From NCBI GenBank assembly GCA_023249165.1, contig JAHFDE010000048.1, positions 1-13,502 on the forward strand: DNA of 13,502 bases. The letters run 5' to 3'. Of the stretch, positions 1-6,630 are shown one piece after another (within the stretch, counting starts at the first letter, position 1; every line of letters starts with the position of its first letter). The notes under the pieces were generated by a model. The model did no database searches. It was not told the DNA's origin and saw only the letters and a list, made by a program, of their open reading frames with translations. The position numbers and the translations under genes were made by a program. Origin of the DNA: Candidatus Methylomirabilota bacterium. Lineage in GTDB: Bacteria; Methylomirabilota; Methylomirabilia; Methylomirabilales; CSP1-5.

Positions 1-933
1 TTCCCGGGATCGGTGGCGCTCCTCGTCGATGTCGGGTTCCACATGGACCACCATGTCCGCCAGCTCCGGGAACCGCTCCTTGAGCGAGGCCTCGACCCGG
101 TGGGCGATCTCATGAGCTTTGGCCACGGTGAGCTGGGGGTCGACCAGAATATGCAGGTCCACGTAGATGGCGTCGGGGAATCCGCGACTGCGGATGGCGT
201 GGCACTCACGGACCCCCTCGACCTCGAGGGCGGCCTGCTCCACGGCGGGTGGGTGCAGACGCGAGGCGTCGGCCAGGACGTAGAGGCTCTGGCCGATGAT
301 CCGAATGCCGCTTCGCGCGATCAGGACGACGATGAAGACGGCTGCGGCCAGATCGAGGCCGGGGTATCCGGCCTTGGCAGCGATGAGGGAGGCGACCACG
401 GCTACAGAAGCGTAGAGGTCGCTACGCGTGTGCAGGGCATCGGCCACCAGGATCTCGCTCTGGAGGCGTTGGCCGACGCGGCTCTCATACCAGCTCACGA
501 AGACATTCACCCCCATCGTGATAATCATAACCGCGAAGCTCGTGAGGGTGACGTGGGGTGACGTCCCCGCCCGCCATCGGCTGAACGACCCCTGGCCGAT
601 CTCGAGCGCGGCGAAGAGGAGGAGAAAGGAGATGCTCAGGGCGGCAAAACTTTCGAATTTTCGATGCCCGTATGGATGGGAGCGATCCGCCGGGAGGACC
701 GCGACGGTTATGGTGATGAGACCGATGATGTTGGCAGAGCCGTCGAGCAGGGAGTGGAAGCCGTCCGCCACCATGCTGAGGGTCTCGGACCACGACCCAT
801 ATCCCAGCTTGAGGGCGGCCACCAACCAGTTAAGGACCAGGGTCGCTGCGAGGACGGTTCGGATCTTGGCCGCCCGTTCCCGGTGGGATATGGACACTGC
901 CTCTCTCCTTGCTTGGCGGCCAAGCCGCTCCAT
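1..933 (-). CDS. Cation diffusion facilitator (CDF) metal efflux transporter, 3' end beyond the window
   Basis: Proton-coupled export of divalent metal from the cytoplasm, most likely Zn(II) or a similar ion. The frame is open from ATG at 933 to base 1 (311 codons), so the end of the C-terminal domain is missing. The N-terminal half has hydrophobic membrane segments. The transport-site ligands are visible as HxxxD in TM2 (H60, D64, in ADGFHSLLDG) and HxxxD in TM5 (H168, D172, in ADALHTRSD). This pair is the pattern of zinc-type CDFs. HPYGHRKFE (about residues 86-94) is the conserved cytoplasmic loop. The cytoplasmic dimer domain follows, with the usual IYVDLHILVDP and AHEIAHRVE stretches. GAGGTAGG stands four bases before the ATG. 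It is the last gene of a minus-strand series, but a 324-base gap and its own promoter-like sequence suggest separate expression. Family assignment is firm; the exact metal is inferred. Confidence 0.93.
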   Translation of the reverse strand, partial: MERLGRQARREAVSISHRERAAKIRTVLAATLVLNWLVAALKLGYGSWSETLSMVADGFHSLLDGSANIIGLITITVAVLPADRSHPYGHRKFESFAALSISFLLLFAALEIGQGSFSRWRAGTSPHVTLTSFAVMIITMGVNVFVSWYESRVGQRLQSEILVADALHTRSDLYASVAVVASLIAAKAGYPGLDLAAAVFIVVLIARSGIRIIGQSLYVLADASRLHPPAVEQAALEVEGVRECHAIRSRGFPDAIYVDLHILVDPQLTVAKAHEIAHRVEASLKERFPELADMVVHVEPDIDEERHRSRE

Positions 934-988
934 CGTACCTACCTCACACTCTGCCGGACAAGGTCTACCATCACGGGCCGTGCCCTGC

Positions 989-1018
989 ATTCTAATATAG
1001 AAGCTGGCCCTTTCCCAA
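989..1018 (-). promoter_or_regulatory. Putative sigma-70 promoter of the CDF gene
   Basis: On the minus strand TTGGGA (1018-1013) is followed after 18 bases by TAGAAT (994-989). The -10 matches five of six consensus bases and the -35 four. The predicted transcript starts about 50 bases before the CDF ATG. The 934-1257 gap otherwise holds no gene I can support; it also contains a short GC hairpin, GGCCC-TTGA-GGGCC near 1155-1170, without a U-tract. Confidence 0.35.
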
Positions 1019-1257
1019 GCCACTCCGGGGATGGACCTCTCTTGGTGCTATTCCTGGCAGGCAAAGGGGACACGTTTGGAGCGCTTCAGGCAGCGGGCAG
1101 GGCACTGGTTCCGCTTTGGTGGGTTTGGGGCTCGACTTGGTTTCCTGCCGGGCCCTTGAGGGCCAGGGTCACGATAAGAGTGCCTTCCCTGGCCAACCAT
1201 GCGACAGCACTCTCTCGGGTATCTCGGATAATGACGATGGGGTCGGCGTGGGGGCCT

Positions 1258-2010
1258 TCATGAGTGAGGCTCCGGAGCATGGCCTGCCGCGAGGTGGTTG
1301 AGGAAGCGTCGATACTGCACGAGGTCCATATCGTGCGTAAAGCGCGTGAGATGGACACCATGGCGGAATCGGTTGCCGGAGACCGGTTGGGGATCGTGCC
1401 AGATAAGCCGGGCCTCCGCGGAAAGCGGTGCTTCCTGGAACTGGAGCTGGAGGTGGATGACGCTGCCGCGCGCCAGCACTTCAGGCAGAAGCAGCAACAG
1501 GCCGGTCAGGCTGATGTTACCCGTGCGGCCAACAATCTCTCGGGCGGGATGTGACCCCTCACGGATGAGGCACCGGACGAGGATCTCGGCTGCGAGCCGG
1601 ACCCGACGTTCGCGGCGAGGGGCCCGGGACTGCCGCTCGGCCGTCTCTGTGGCCAGCCTCACCACACGGAGCAGGCTCTCGGCCCGAAAGGGCTTCGGCA
1701 AAAAGAACTCGGCCCCGGCCCGAAAGACCTTTTCGGCGTACTTCAGATCCGCGGAGGCCGTCATGCCGACCACGGGGATATCCCCGAGGACCGGATCCTG
1801 TTTCAGCCGCTCGCACGTACCAACACCATCGAGCCCAGGCATCATCATATCCAAGAGGATGACGGCGGGGTGTGCATCTCGGGCCGTCTCGATCCCGGTC
1901 GGGCCATCGAAGGCTGCCAGGACTTTGACCCCGGTGCGGCTCAGGGTCGAGGCGACCAGCTCGCACAGCGCGTGATCGTCATCGATGATCAGGATCGGGC
2001 GTGTCGGCAT
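1258..2010 (-). CDS. Response regulator: receiver domain plus PilZ domain
   Basis: A 250-residue cytoplasmic regulator. Residues 1-122 are a receiver domain with the acidic pocket D10-D12, phospho-acceptor D54 (VILLDMMMPG), switch T84 and invariant K106 (FLPKPF). Residues about 130-240 look like a PilZ domain: R132xxxR136 and the N165-x-S-x-x-G170 signature are the cyclic-di-GMP contacts known for this family. It is therefore likely to join phosphorylation input to c-di-GMP-dependent output; the output partner is unknown. ATG at 2010 is preceded by GGGGGAG at good spacing. The gene lies 106 bases downstream of the double-receiver gene on the same strand, and its first 30 codons are the parent-like copy of the remnant at 3065-3226. 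Receiver call is firm; PilZ rests on the two motifs. Confidence 0.9.
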   Translation of the reverse strand: MPTRPILIIDDDHALCELVASTLSRTGVKVLAAFDGPTGIETARDAHPAVILLDMMMPGLDGVGTCERLKQDPVLGDIPVVGMTASADLKYAEKVFRAGAEFFLPKPFRAESLLRVVRLATETAERQSRAPRRERRVRLAAEILVRCLIREGSHPAREIVGRTGNISLTGLLLLLPEVLARGSVIHLQLQFQEAPLSAEARLIWHDPQPVSGNRFRHGVHLTRFTHDMDLVQYRRFLNHLAAGHAPEPHS

Positions 2011-2116
2011 GGCTCCCCCTGCTTCGCGCTATCCCCCGGCTCCGGCAACACCCCTGTGAAACGTTCGGATCCCCGTTGGGTTGGCCATCTGCTTCTCCGT
2101 CTGCGCCGAGTGGGCT

Positions 2117-3037
2117 TTACCCCTGAAGCATTCTCCTGGCGCTCTCCAAGAACGCCGCGGTCTCAATCGGTTTCGGCATGTAGGCCGCCCCGATCCCCCG
2201 TGCCTGCTCTGCGTATCCAGCCGCTTTAAAGGTGCTCAGGAGCATGATCGGAATCCTGGCAGTCTTGGGATCTGCCTTGATCCGTGTCGCCATGGTGAGC
2301 CCATCGACGTCGGGAAGCATGATGTCGGCAATGACGAGGTGGGGCTGCCACTTCTCGGAGAACTCGAGACCCTCCCGTCCGCTCTTGGCCTCGAGGACCA
2401 CATGTCCCGCGCGCTTCAAGAGAGAGGCCAGGAACTGCCGGTAGTGTGCATTGTCCTCGACGACCAGGACCCGACGGGCCTCGGGTCCCTGGGGTCCCTT
2501 GCGCTCATCGGGTTTCTCCCAAACGAGGTCCTTCCTGGTGACCTCGGCAAACTGGCCGCAGTTTGGACAGGCCAGGCGGACCTTCCCCTCCTGCGGGAGT
2601 GAGTCCCCAACCGGGAAGAGGGCCTTGCACCCGCGGCAGGTAAATATCGGCAGCTCGCCGCGTGTCTTCGCGCGCTCCTCGAGTCCCTGGACCACTTCCT
2701 CGAGGAGCCGTTCCCGGGGAAAGGGCTTTCGGAGAAAGCCGTCGGCCCCTAACCGACGACCAACGGCTATGTCCTGGTCGCTGTGAAACTCCCCGGACAT
2801 CATGATGACCGCTACGGTGTCGCGGATCGACTTGTATGTCTGGCACGCCCCGTAGCCTGACACCCCCCCGGGAAGGTTTACATCCTGCACGACCAGGTCG
2901 AACGGCTCGCGGGTGAAGGCGCGGACCCCGTCCTGGCCGGTATGGACCGTCGTGACGTGGTATCCTTCCCCTTCGAGGATTTCCCGGAGCATCCGACTGA
3001 GTTCGGTATCGTCATCAACCACTAGGATCTTGGCCAT
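2117..3037 (-). CDS. Double receiver protein with a central zinc ribbon (REC-ZnR-REC)
   Basis: A 306-residue protein with two complete receiver domains and no DNA-binding or enzymatic output. REC1 (1-122) has D8-D10, phospho-acceptor D52 (LVVQDVNLPG) and K104 (RKPF). Residues 131-170 form a CxxC...CxxC zinc ribbon (C134, C137, C157, C160) like those in MJ0042-type finger proteins. REC2 (188-306) has E194-D195, D238 (VIADIMLPD), S268 and K289 (PKPI). The frame is open to a GTG at 3052, but ATG at 3037 is the better start: AGGAGGAG lies four to five bases upstream, and MAKILVVDDD is the normal receiver N-terminus. It probably acts as a phosphorelay or scaffold partner. No cognate kinase is adjacent in the same transcript; the kinase at 4087-5712 is beyond the sigma-54-like promoter. 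Confidence 0.9.
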   Translation of the reverse strand: MAKILVVDDDTELSRMLREILEGEGYHVTTVHTGQDGVRAFTREPFDLVVQDVNLPGGVSGYGACQTYKSIRDTVAVIMMSGEFHSDQDIAVGRRLGADGFLRKPFPRERLLEEVVQGLEERAKTRGELPIFTCRGCKALFPVGDSLPQEGKVRLACPNCGQFAEVTRKDLVWEKPDERKGPQGPEARRVLVVEDNAHYRQFLASLLKRAGHVVLEAKSGREGLEFSEKWQPHLVIADIMLPDVDGLTMATRIKADPKTARIPIMLLSTFKAAGYAEQARGIGAAYMPKPIETAAFLESARRMLQG

Positions 3038-3064
3038 TTCTCCTCCTCGCACCTCCTCAGCACC

Positions 3065-3226
3065 TCATCGCGAGATTGACAGGAACCGAATAGGGAAGTC
3101 CAGCAGCACCCGCCGACCGCCCGTCATGGGCGGAAGGGGTCTGAACCCCACGCGGGTGAGGATCGGGGCGACGAGCTCGCGTCGCCCGTGATCGTCGTTG
3201 CTAGTCAGGATCGGGCGTTTCGCCAT
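3065..3226 (-). pseudogene. Decayed N-terminal remnant of a receiver domain
   Basis: ATG at 3226 opens a 53-codon frame ending in TGA (3067-3065), with a GGTGGGG ribosome-binding-like stretch just upstream. Its beginning, MAKRPILTSNDDHGRRELVA, aligns with MPTRPILIIDDDHALCELVA of the REC-PilZ protein at 1258-2010. By hand about three quarters of the first 84 bases match. The hydrophobic strand and first acidic residue of the pocket are lost (IIDDD became TSNDD). After about codon 36 the similarity ends and there is no phospho-acceptor. I read it as a duplicated, truncated and degenerating receiver gene, not a functional regulator. A short translated peptide cannot be excluded because start and ribosome site survive. 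Confidence 0.6.
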
Positions 3227-3293
3227 AGTTCCCCACCCAGGTTGTCCTAGGGACCCCTTTCGACGGCGTTGGGTGGGGTAGTTGGTCTAAGTT

Positions 3294-3309
3294 TGCAAAA
3301 TCCGTGCCC
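3294..3309 (-). promoter_or_regulatory. Putative sigma-54 (-24/-12) promoter
   Basis: The minus strand reads GGGCACG, four bases, then TTGCA, which fits the RpoN consensus TGGCACG-N4-TTGCW except for the first base. The GG and GC dinucleotides are correctly spaced. It lies about 70 bases before the receiver remnant and would drive that, the REC-ZnR-REC gene and perhaps REC-PilZ. An enhancer-binding activator is not present in the window. The rest of 3227-3457 shows no gene; 3390-3440 is a purine-rich stretch on the plus strand. Confidence 0.45.
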
Positions 3310-3457
3310 TCTTGACTGGTTAGTGTCTGAATTCTCCTCGCCGCAATGTCCTGATATTCCTACACGCAGCACGATAGAGGCATGAATGATCTCTGAGGGA
3401 GTGAGAGGAGACGTGAGGGGAGAACGAGGGGAGCGAAGAGCGACGGATCTCAGGGAT

Positions 3458-4090
3458 TCAGCGGACCAACCCGTTCCGGATGGCGTAGTGGACGAGTTCC
3501 GCGTTATTCTTGAGTTGCATCTTCTTGAGCAAGCGGGTGCGGTGTGTGCTCACGGTCTTGACGCTCACCCCCAGCTCCTCGGCGATCTTGGTGAGCGTCT
3601 TGCCAGCCGCGATCATACACAGGACCTGGAACTCGCGATCGGACAGGACCTCGTGGCGGGGCTTCCTCGGGTCGCTCCCCAGGTCGGAGACGAGTTTCTC
3701 CGCCAGAGAGGGACTGACATACCGGCCTCCGCTGGCCACCCGATTGATGGCGCTGACCAGTTGATCCGGGGCGCTCTCTTTGGTGAGAAAGCCGGCGGCC
3801 CCCGCCTTCAAGACCCGTACGGCATACTGATCCTCTGCATGCATGGTGAGCACGAGGACAGGAAGCTCGGGGTACTCGCTCTTGATCTGCTGAAGGACGA
3901 TCAGGCCGCTGGGATCCGGAAGCGAGATGTCGAGCACGACCACATCCCACTGTCCCGTTCGGATCTTCTGCAGGGCTTCCGCCCCACTACTCGCCTCCCC
4001 CGTCACGACCAGGTCGGGGGTCTCCGCCAGGATCTGCTTTAGTCCCTGGCGCACGATCGCATGGTCGTCGATGACGAGAATCTTGATCAT
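3458..4090 (-). CDS. NarL/FixJ-type response regulator with LuxR-type HTH
   Basis: A 210-residue transcription factor. The receiver domain (1-120) has D8-D9, phospho-acceptor D54 (VVLDISLPDP), switch T82 and K104 (FLTKES). The C-terminal LuxR/GerE helix-turn-helix (about 149-205) begins LSDREFQVLCMIAAGKT and continues with IAEELGVSVKTVSTH, the recognition helix region. The open frame runs on to 4195, but ATG at 4090 is the right start: it begins MIKILVIDDH and overlaps the kinase stop codon in an ATGA (4090-4087). This implies translational coupling to the histidine kinase, which is surely its partner. Target genes are unknown; the divergent arsC side is one candidate. Confidence 0.95.
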   Translation of the reverse strand: MIKILVIDDHAIVRQGLKQILAETPDLVVTGEASSGAEALQKIRTGQWDVVVLDISLPDPSGLIVLQQIKSEYPELPVLVLTMHAEDQYAVRVLKAGAAGFLTKESAPDQLVSAINRVASGGRYVSPSLAEKLVSDLGSDPRKPRHEVLSDREFQVLCMIAAGKTLTKIAEELGVSVKTVSTHRTRLLKKMQLKNNAELVHYAIRNGLVR

Positions 4091-5712
4091 GGGGGGGCTC
4101 CGGACAGACCTGCCTCCTTTTTGCCGAGGGGGATGTGGACGCTGACGACGGTCCCCCTGCCCTGGATCCCGCGGATGTGGACGGCTCCTCCCCACGGCAG
4201 GACCCGTTCTCGCATGCCCATCAACCCCAGCGATTTTGGATCGGCCACGGCCTCCTCCGGAATGCCTCGCCCGTCATCTCGGACCTCTAGGCACAGAGCC
4301 GCCCCCACCTGTGTCAGGCTGAGGTCGATTCGCGTGGCGTTGGCGTGCCGTGCCACATTCGTCAGGGCTTCCTGGCAGATGCGAAAGAGCGTCGTGGCCC
4401 GCGCGGGGTCCACTACGATATCCTCGGGGCTTCTCGTGAACGCACACGCGACACCCGTACGCTCTTGGAACTCGCGCACGTGCCACTCCAGCGCGGCGAC
4501 GAGACCCAGGTCATCCAGGACGCGAGGCCTGAGTTCGGTCGCGATCCTGCGGATGGCCTGGACCGTCGTGTCGATGAGGTGGGCCATCTGGTCGGCCTTG
4601 TCTTGCACGGGCTTCTGATCCGCCGGCAGGCGCTGGCGGATCCAGGCCAAGGCGATCTTGAGGGCGGTCAGGGCCTGCCCGAGCTCGTCGTGGGTCTCGC
4701 GGGCGATGCGGATTCGCTCCTCCTCCAGCATGGAGAGCAGGCGGGTCGAGAGGGCGTGCAACTGCTCTTGCGATCTGCGCAAGTGGTCCTCGGCCTTGTG
4801 CCGTTCGGCGATCTGCTCTTGCAGGATCTCGATGGCCTGTGACAGCTCGACGGTTCGCTCCTGCACCCCGCGTTCCAGCTCTTCGTGCGCCCTTCGAAGT
4901 GCTGCGTCCGCGTGCTTGCGCTCGGTGATGTCGCGGAGGACAGCCAGGACGGCCGGCTCTCCCTTGTGCGTGATGGCCACGGATGAGGCCTGAACCGTCC
5001 GGATGTCACCATCCGCCCTTCGGATCCTGTACTCGTAGACGCTGGCCCCGGGATCGCTTCGCTGTCGCGCCAGCATTCGCTCCTTGACCAGCGGTGCGTC
5101 GTCAGGCACGATGAACTGCTCGAAGGAGCTTCCGAGGGCCTGGGACATGTCGTTAAGGCCGTGGAGGGCGAGGAAGGCCTTGTTGGCAAAGACCGGTGTG
5201 GTGTCCACGGTGATGACGATGGCATCCCCGACGTTCTCGACGACAGCGCGGTAGTGCTCCTCACTCTCTTTCAGCGACCGTTCGGCCCGCCTCCGCTCGG
5301 TGATATCGTGAGCGAGAGCCAGTGCGGCACGCCTTCCCGCAAAGGAGACGGTGTGCGAGGTCAATTCCACCTCGAGGAGCGTTCCGTCCTTTGTGAGGTG
5401 CCTCCACGTCCCTGCGCGGTCGAGACCGTGGGTGGGCCTCGAGATACCCTCGAGGAGTGCGGGAGTATCCTCCGGGGGGCTGATGTCTTTCAGGGTCATG
5501 GCTAAGAATTCTTCGCCGGAGTATCCGTAGTGCTGAATCGCCGCATCGTTCACGGCGAGAAAGTGGAGGGTTTCGAGGTCGGTGATCCACATCGGGTGTG
5601 GGTTGTTTTCAAACAACAATTGGAATTGTGTTGCTGATTCCCGTAGCATCTCCTCTGTCCACGGGCTGTCTGGCAGCGTCCCGACTCGGGAGATCGGCGT
5701 TTTCGCAGTCAT
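4087..5712 (-). CDS. Soluble PAS-PAS sensor histidine kinase (HisKA_3 / NarL-partner type)
   Basis: A 541-residue sensor kinase without membrane segments, so it senses a cytoplasmic or diffusible signal. PAS1 covers about 25-140 and PAS2 about 150-265; both end in the DITER motif typical of PAS/PAC modules. Residues 266-335 are a charged coiled coil. The HisKA_3 dimerisation helix carries the phospho-acceptor H341 (ARETHDELGQ). The ATPase domain shows the N box with N452 (QEALTNVARHANA), G1 DDGRG (479-483) and G2 LGLMGMRERV (495-504). The family phosphorylates NarL-type regulators, and that gene follows with a 4-base overlap. ATG at 5712 has a GAGGG about ten bases upstream. No heme- or flavin-binding signature is clear, so the ligand is open. 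Confidence 0.95.
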   Translation of the reverse strand: MTAKTPISRVGTLPDSPWTEEMLRESATQFQLLFENNPHPMWITDLETLHFLAVNDAAIQHYGYSGEEFLAMTLKDISPPEDTPALLEGISRPTHGLDRAGTWRHLTKDGTLLEVELTSHTVSFAGRRAALALAHDITERRRAERSLKESEEHYRAVVENVGDAIVITVDTTPVFANKAFLALHGLNDMSQALGSSFEQFIVPDDAPLVKERMLARQRSDPGASVYEYRIRRADGDIRTVQASSVAITHKGEPAVLAVLRDITERKHADAALRRAHEELERGVQERTVELSQAIEILQEQIAERHKAEDHLRRSQEQLHALSTRLLSMLEEERIRIARETHDELGQALTALKIALAWIRQRLPADQKPVQDKADQMAHLIDTTVQAIRRIATELRPRVLDDLGLVAALEWHVREFQERTGVACAFTRSPEDIVVDPARATTLFRICQEALTNVARHANATRIDLSLTQVGAALCLEVRDDGRGIPEEAVADPKSLGLMGMRERVLPWGGAVHIRGIQGRGTVVSVHIPLGKKEAGLSGAPP

Positions 5713-5766
5713 AGTCGAGGTGCCCTCTCGAATTGGCCCATCGTCACCCTCTCCTGACGGGCCCTT

Positions 5767-5795
5767 AGTATCCTCTGCCGCCCAGAGGCTGTCAA
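5767..5795 (-). promoter_or_regulatory. Putative promoter of the histidine kinase operon with a palindrome in the spacer
   Basis: Minus strand TTGACA (5795-5790), 17 bases, GATACT (5772-5767). The spacer contains the inverted repeat CCTCTG-GGCGG-CAGAGG, whose last base enters the -10. The expected transcript start is about 48 bases before the ATG. The inverted repeat could be an operator; no regulator is assigned. Confidence 0.5.
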
Positions 5796-5939
5796 GTGAG
5801 TGACCTCCCTTCTATTCCCACCCCGTTTTGACGGTCTCGGTCGCAGGAGAGGCACTGGTCGGTCGTGGTCAGGGGCTGACGGGCCTGAGGCGAAAACATC
5901 TTTTATTTTCAACGGTTAAGCCGTATCATACCGAAAGGG

Positions 5940-6068
5940 ATGGAGGAGCCCCATGAGGTCAAATGGAAGGAGGTCTACGAACTCCTCGAGGCGACGACGG
6001 ACCGATGCGAGGATGTCGCCGATGTGGTGGAGGGGATTGCGTTGAAGCGTCGGGTGCTTGGGTTCTGA
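5940..6068 (+). pseudogene. C-terminal remnant of a DUF47 / PhoU-like phosphate-transport accessory protein
   Basis: A 42-codon frame from ATG 5940 to TGA 6068, with AAAGGG directly before the start. Its body, VKWKEVYELLEATTDRCEDV followed by ADVVEGIALK, matches the conserved C-terminal end of DUF47 (PhoU-like, COG1392) proteins, which are usually about 205 residues and lie next to Pit-type phosphate transporters. There is no trace of the first 160 or so residues: upstream in the same frame a TGA occurs at 5886. It ends 13 bases before arsC, so it may be co-transcribed. I read it as the scar of a deleted phosphate gene; a surviving mini-protein is the alternative. Confidence 0.6.
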
Positions 6069-6081
6069 CGGGTGAGGAAGG

Positions 6082-6510
6082 ATGTCTCACCAGGTCCGCG
6101 TGCTGTTCGTTTGCACAGGGAATTCGGCCCGCAGCCAGATGGCCGAGGCGTTTGCGCGGCACTACGGAGAAGGACAGGTGGAGGCGTCAAGCTGCGGGAT
6201 CAACCCGAAGGGGCTCCATCCCCTCACGGTGAAGGTGATGAGCGAGAGTGGGATCGACGTCTCCTATCAGGCATCGAAGGCCTTGACTGATGAGATACTC
6301 CGCAAGGCCGATTACGTGGTCACCGTCTGCGGCTACGCCGATGAACACTGTCCGGCCCTCCCCTCACACGTCCGCAAGCTCCACTGGCCCATCGACGATC
6401 CCGCCATCCTGAGCGGCCGGGCACCCGAGGAAGCCCTCGCCGCCTTCCGCCGGGCCCGCGATGAGCTCGAATCGCGGGTCCGCGACCTCTTGTCCACGCT
6501 TGGACGCTAG
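6082..6510 (+). CDS. arsC: Arsenate reductase, thioredoxin-coupled (low-molecular-weight phosphatase fold)
   Basis: A 142-residue cytoplasmic enzyme that reduces As(V) to As(III) for export. The oxyanion loop CTGNSARSQ gives nucleophile C11 and R17. The relay cysteines C83 and C90 (VTVCGYADEHCP) correspond to C82 and C89 of the Staphylococcus aureus pI258 enzyme. D105 in WPIDDP is the general acid. The three cysteines separate it from true tyrosine phosphatases and indicate recycling by thioredoxin. GAGGAAGG lies immediately before ATG 6082. No arsenite pump (arsB/acr3) or arsR specific to it is in the window. It is divergent from the kinase operon and convergent with the selenoprotein cluster, from which a terminator separates it. 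Confidence 0.95.
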   Translation: MSHQVRVLFVCTGNSARSQMAEAFARHYGEGQVEASSCGINPKGLHPLTVKVMSESGIDVSYQASKALTDEILRKADYVVTVCGYADEHCPALPSHVRKLHWPIDDPAILSGRAPEEALAAFRRARDELESRVRDLLSTLGR

Positions 6511-6574
6511 TGATCAGTGATTAGTGGTAGCTGTTCGCAACACCTAACACCTAGCACCCAAAAACCTGACACCC
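6511..6574. repeat. Dispersed non-coding repeat, copy 1
   Basis: A TGATCAGTG start is followed by AACACCTAACACCTAGCACC and an ACCTGACACC end. The same order of words occurs at 13221-13273. Both copies lie in gaps between genes and contain short ACACC-type units. Confidence 0.6.
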
Positions 6575-6578
6575 TGCC

Positions 6579-6600
6579 AAGAGCCGACAGCTCTTCTTTT
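6579..6600 (+). terminator. Rho-independent terminator after arsC
   Basis: AAGAGC - CGACA - GCTCTT forms a six-base-pair stem with a five-base loop and is followed by CTTTT. It lies 69 bases after the arsC stop. The hairpin is symmetric, but on the minus strand it lacks a U-tract, so it should mainly end plus-strand transcripts. Confidence 0.55.
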
Positions 6601-6630
6601 CGGTCATCGGCCATCGGTCGTCGGTCATCG
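6601..6630. repeat. Tandem heptamer repeat
   Basis: Four 7-base units CGGTCAT, CGGCCAT, CGGTCGT, CGGTCAT followed by CG. The TGA stop of the DCC gene on the minus strand (6627-6625) lies inside the last unit. Confidence 0.6.

Noticed and set aside
1086..1361. 91-codon minus frame after the REC-PilZ gene
   Set aside because: It overlaps the REC-PilZ end by about 100 bases in another frame, has no convincing ribosome site and no family resemblance.
2117..3052. GTG at 3052 as start of the REC-ZnR-REC gene
   Set aside because: ATG 3037 has an AGGAGGAG at ideal distance and starts directly at the receiver strand.
3390..3445. Purine-rich repeats such as GAGGGGAG on the plus strand
   Set aside because: Irregular units without constant spacing; not a CRISPR array or a clear tandem repeat, and the hairpins there lack a U-tract.
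5709..5912. 67-codon minus frame overlapping the kinase start by ATGA
   Set aside because: The probable kinase promoter lies inside it, composition is not protein-like, and no motif is seen. The overlap is probably chance.
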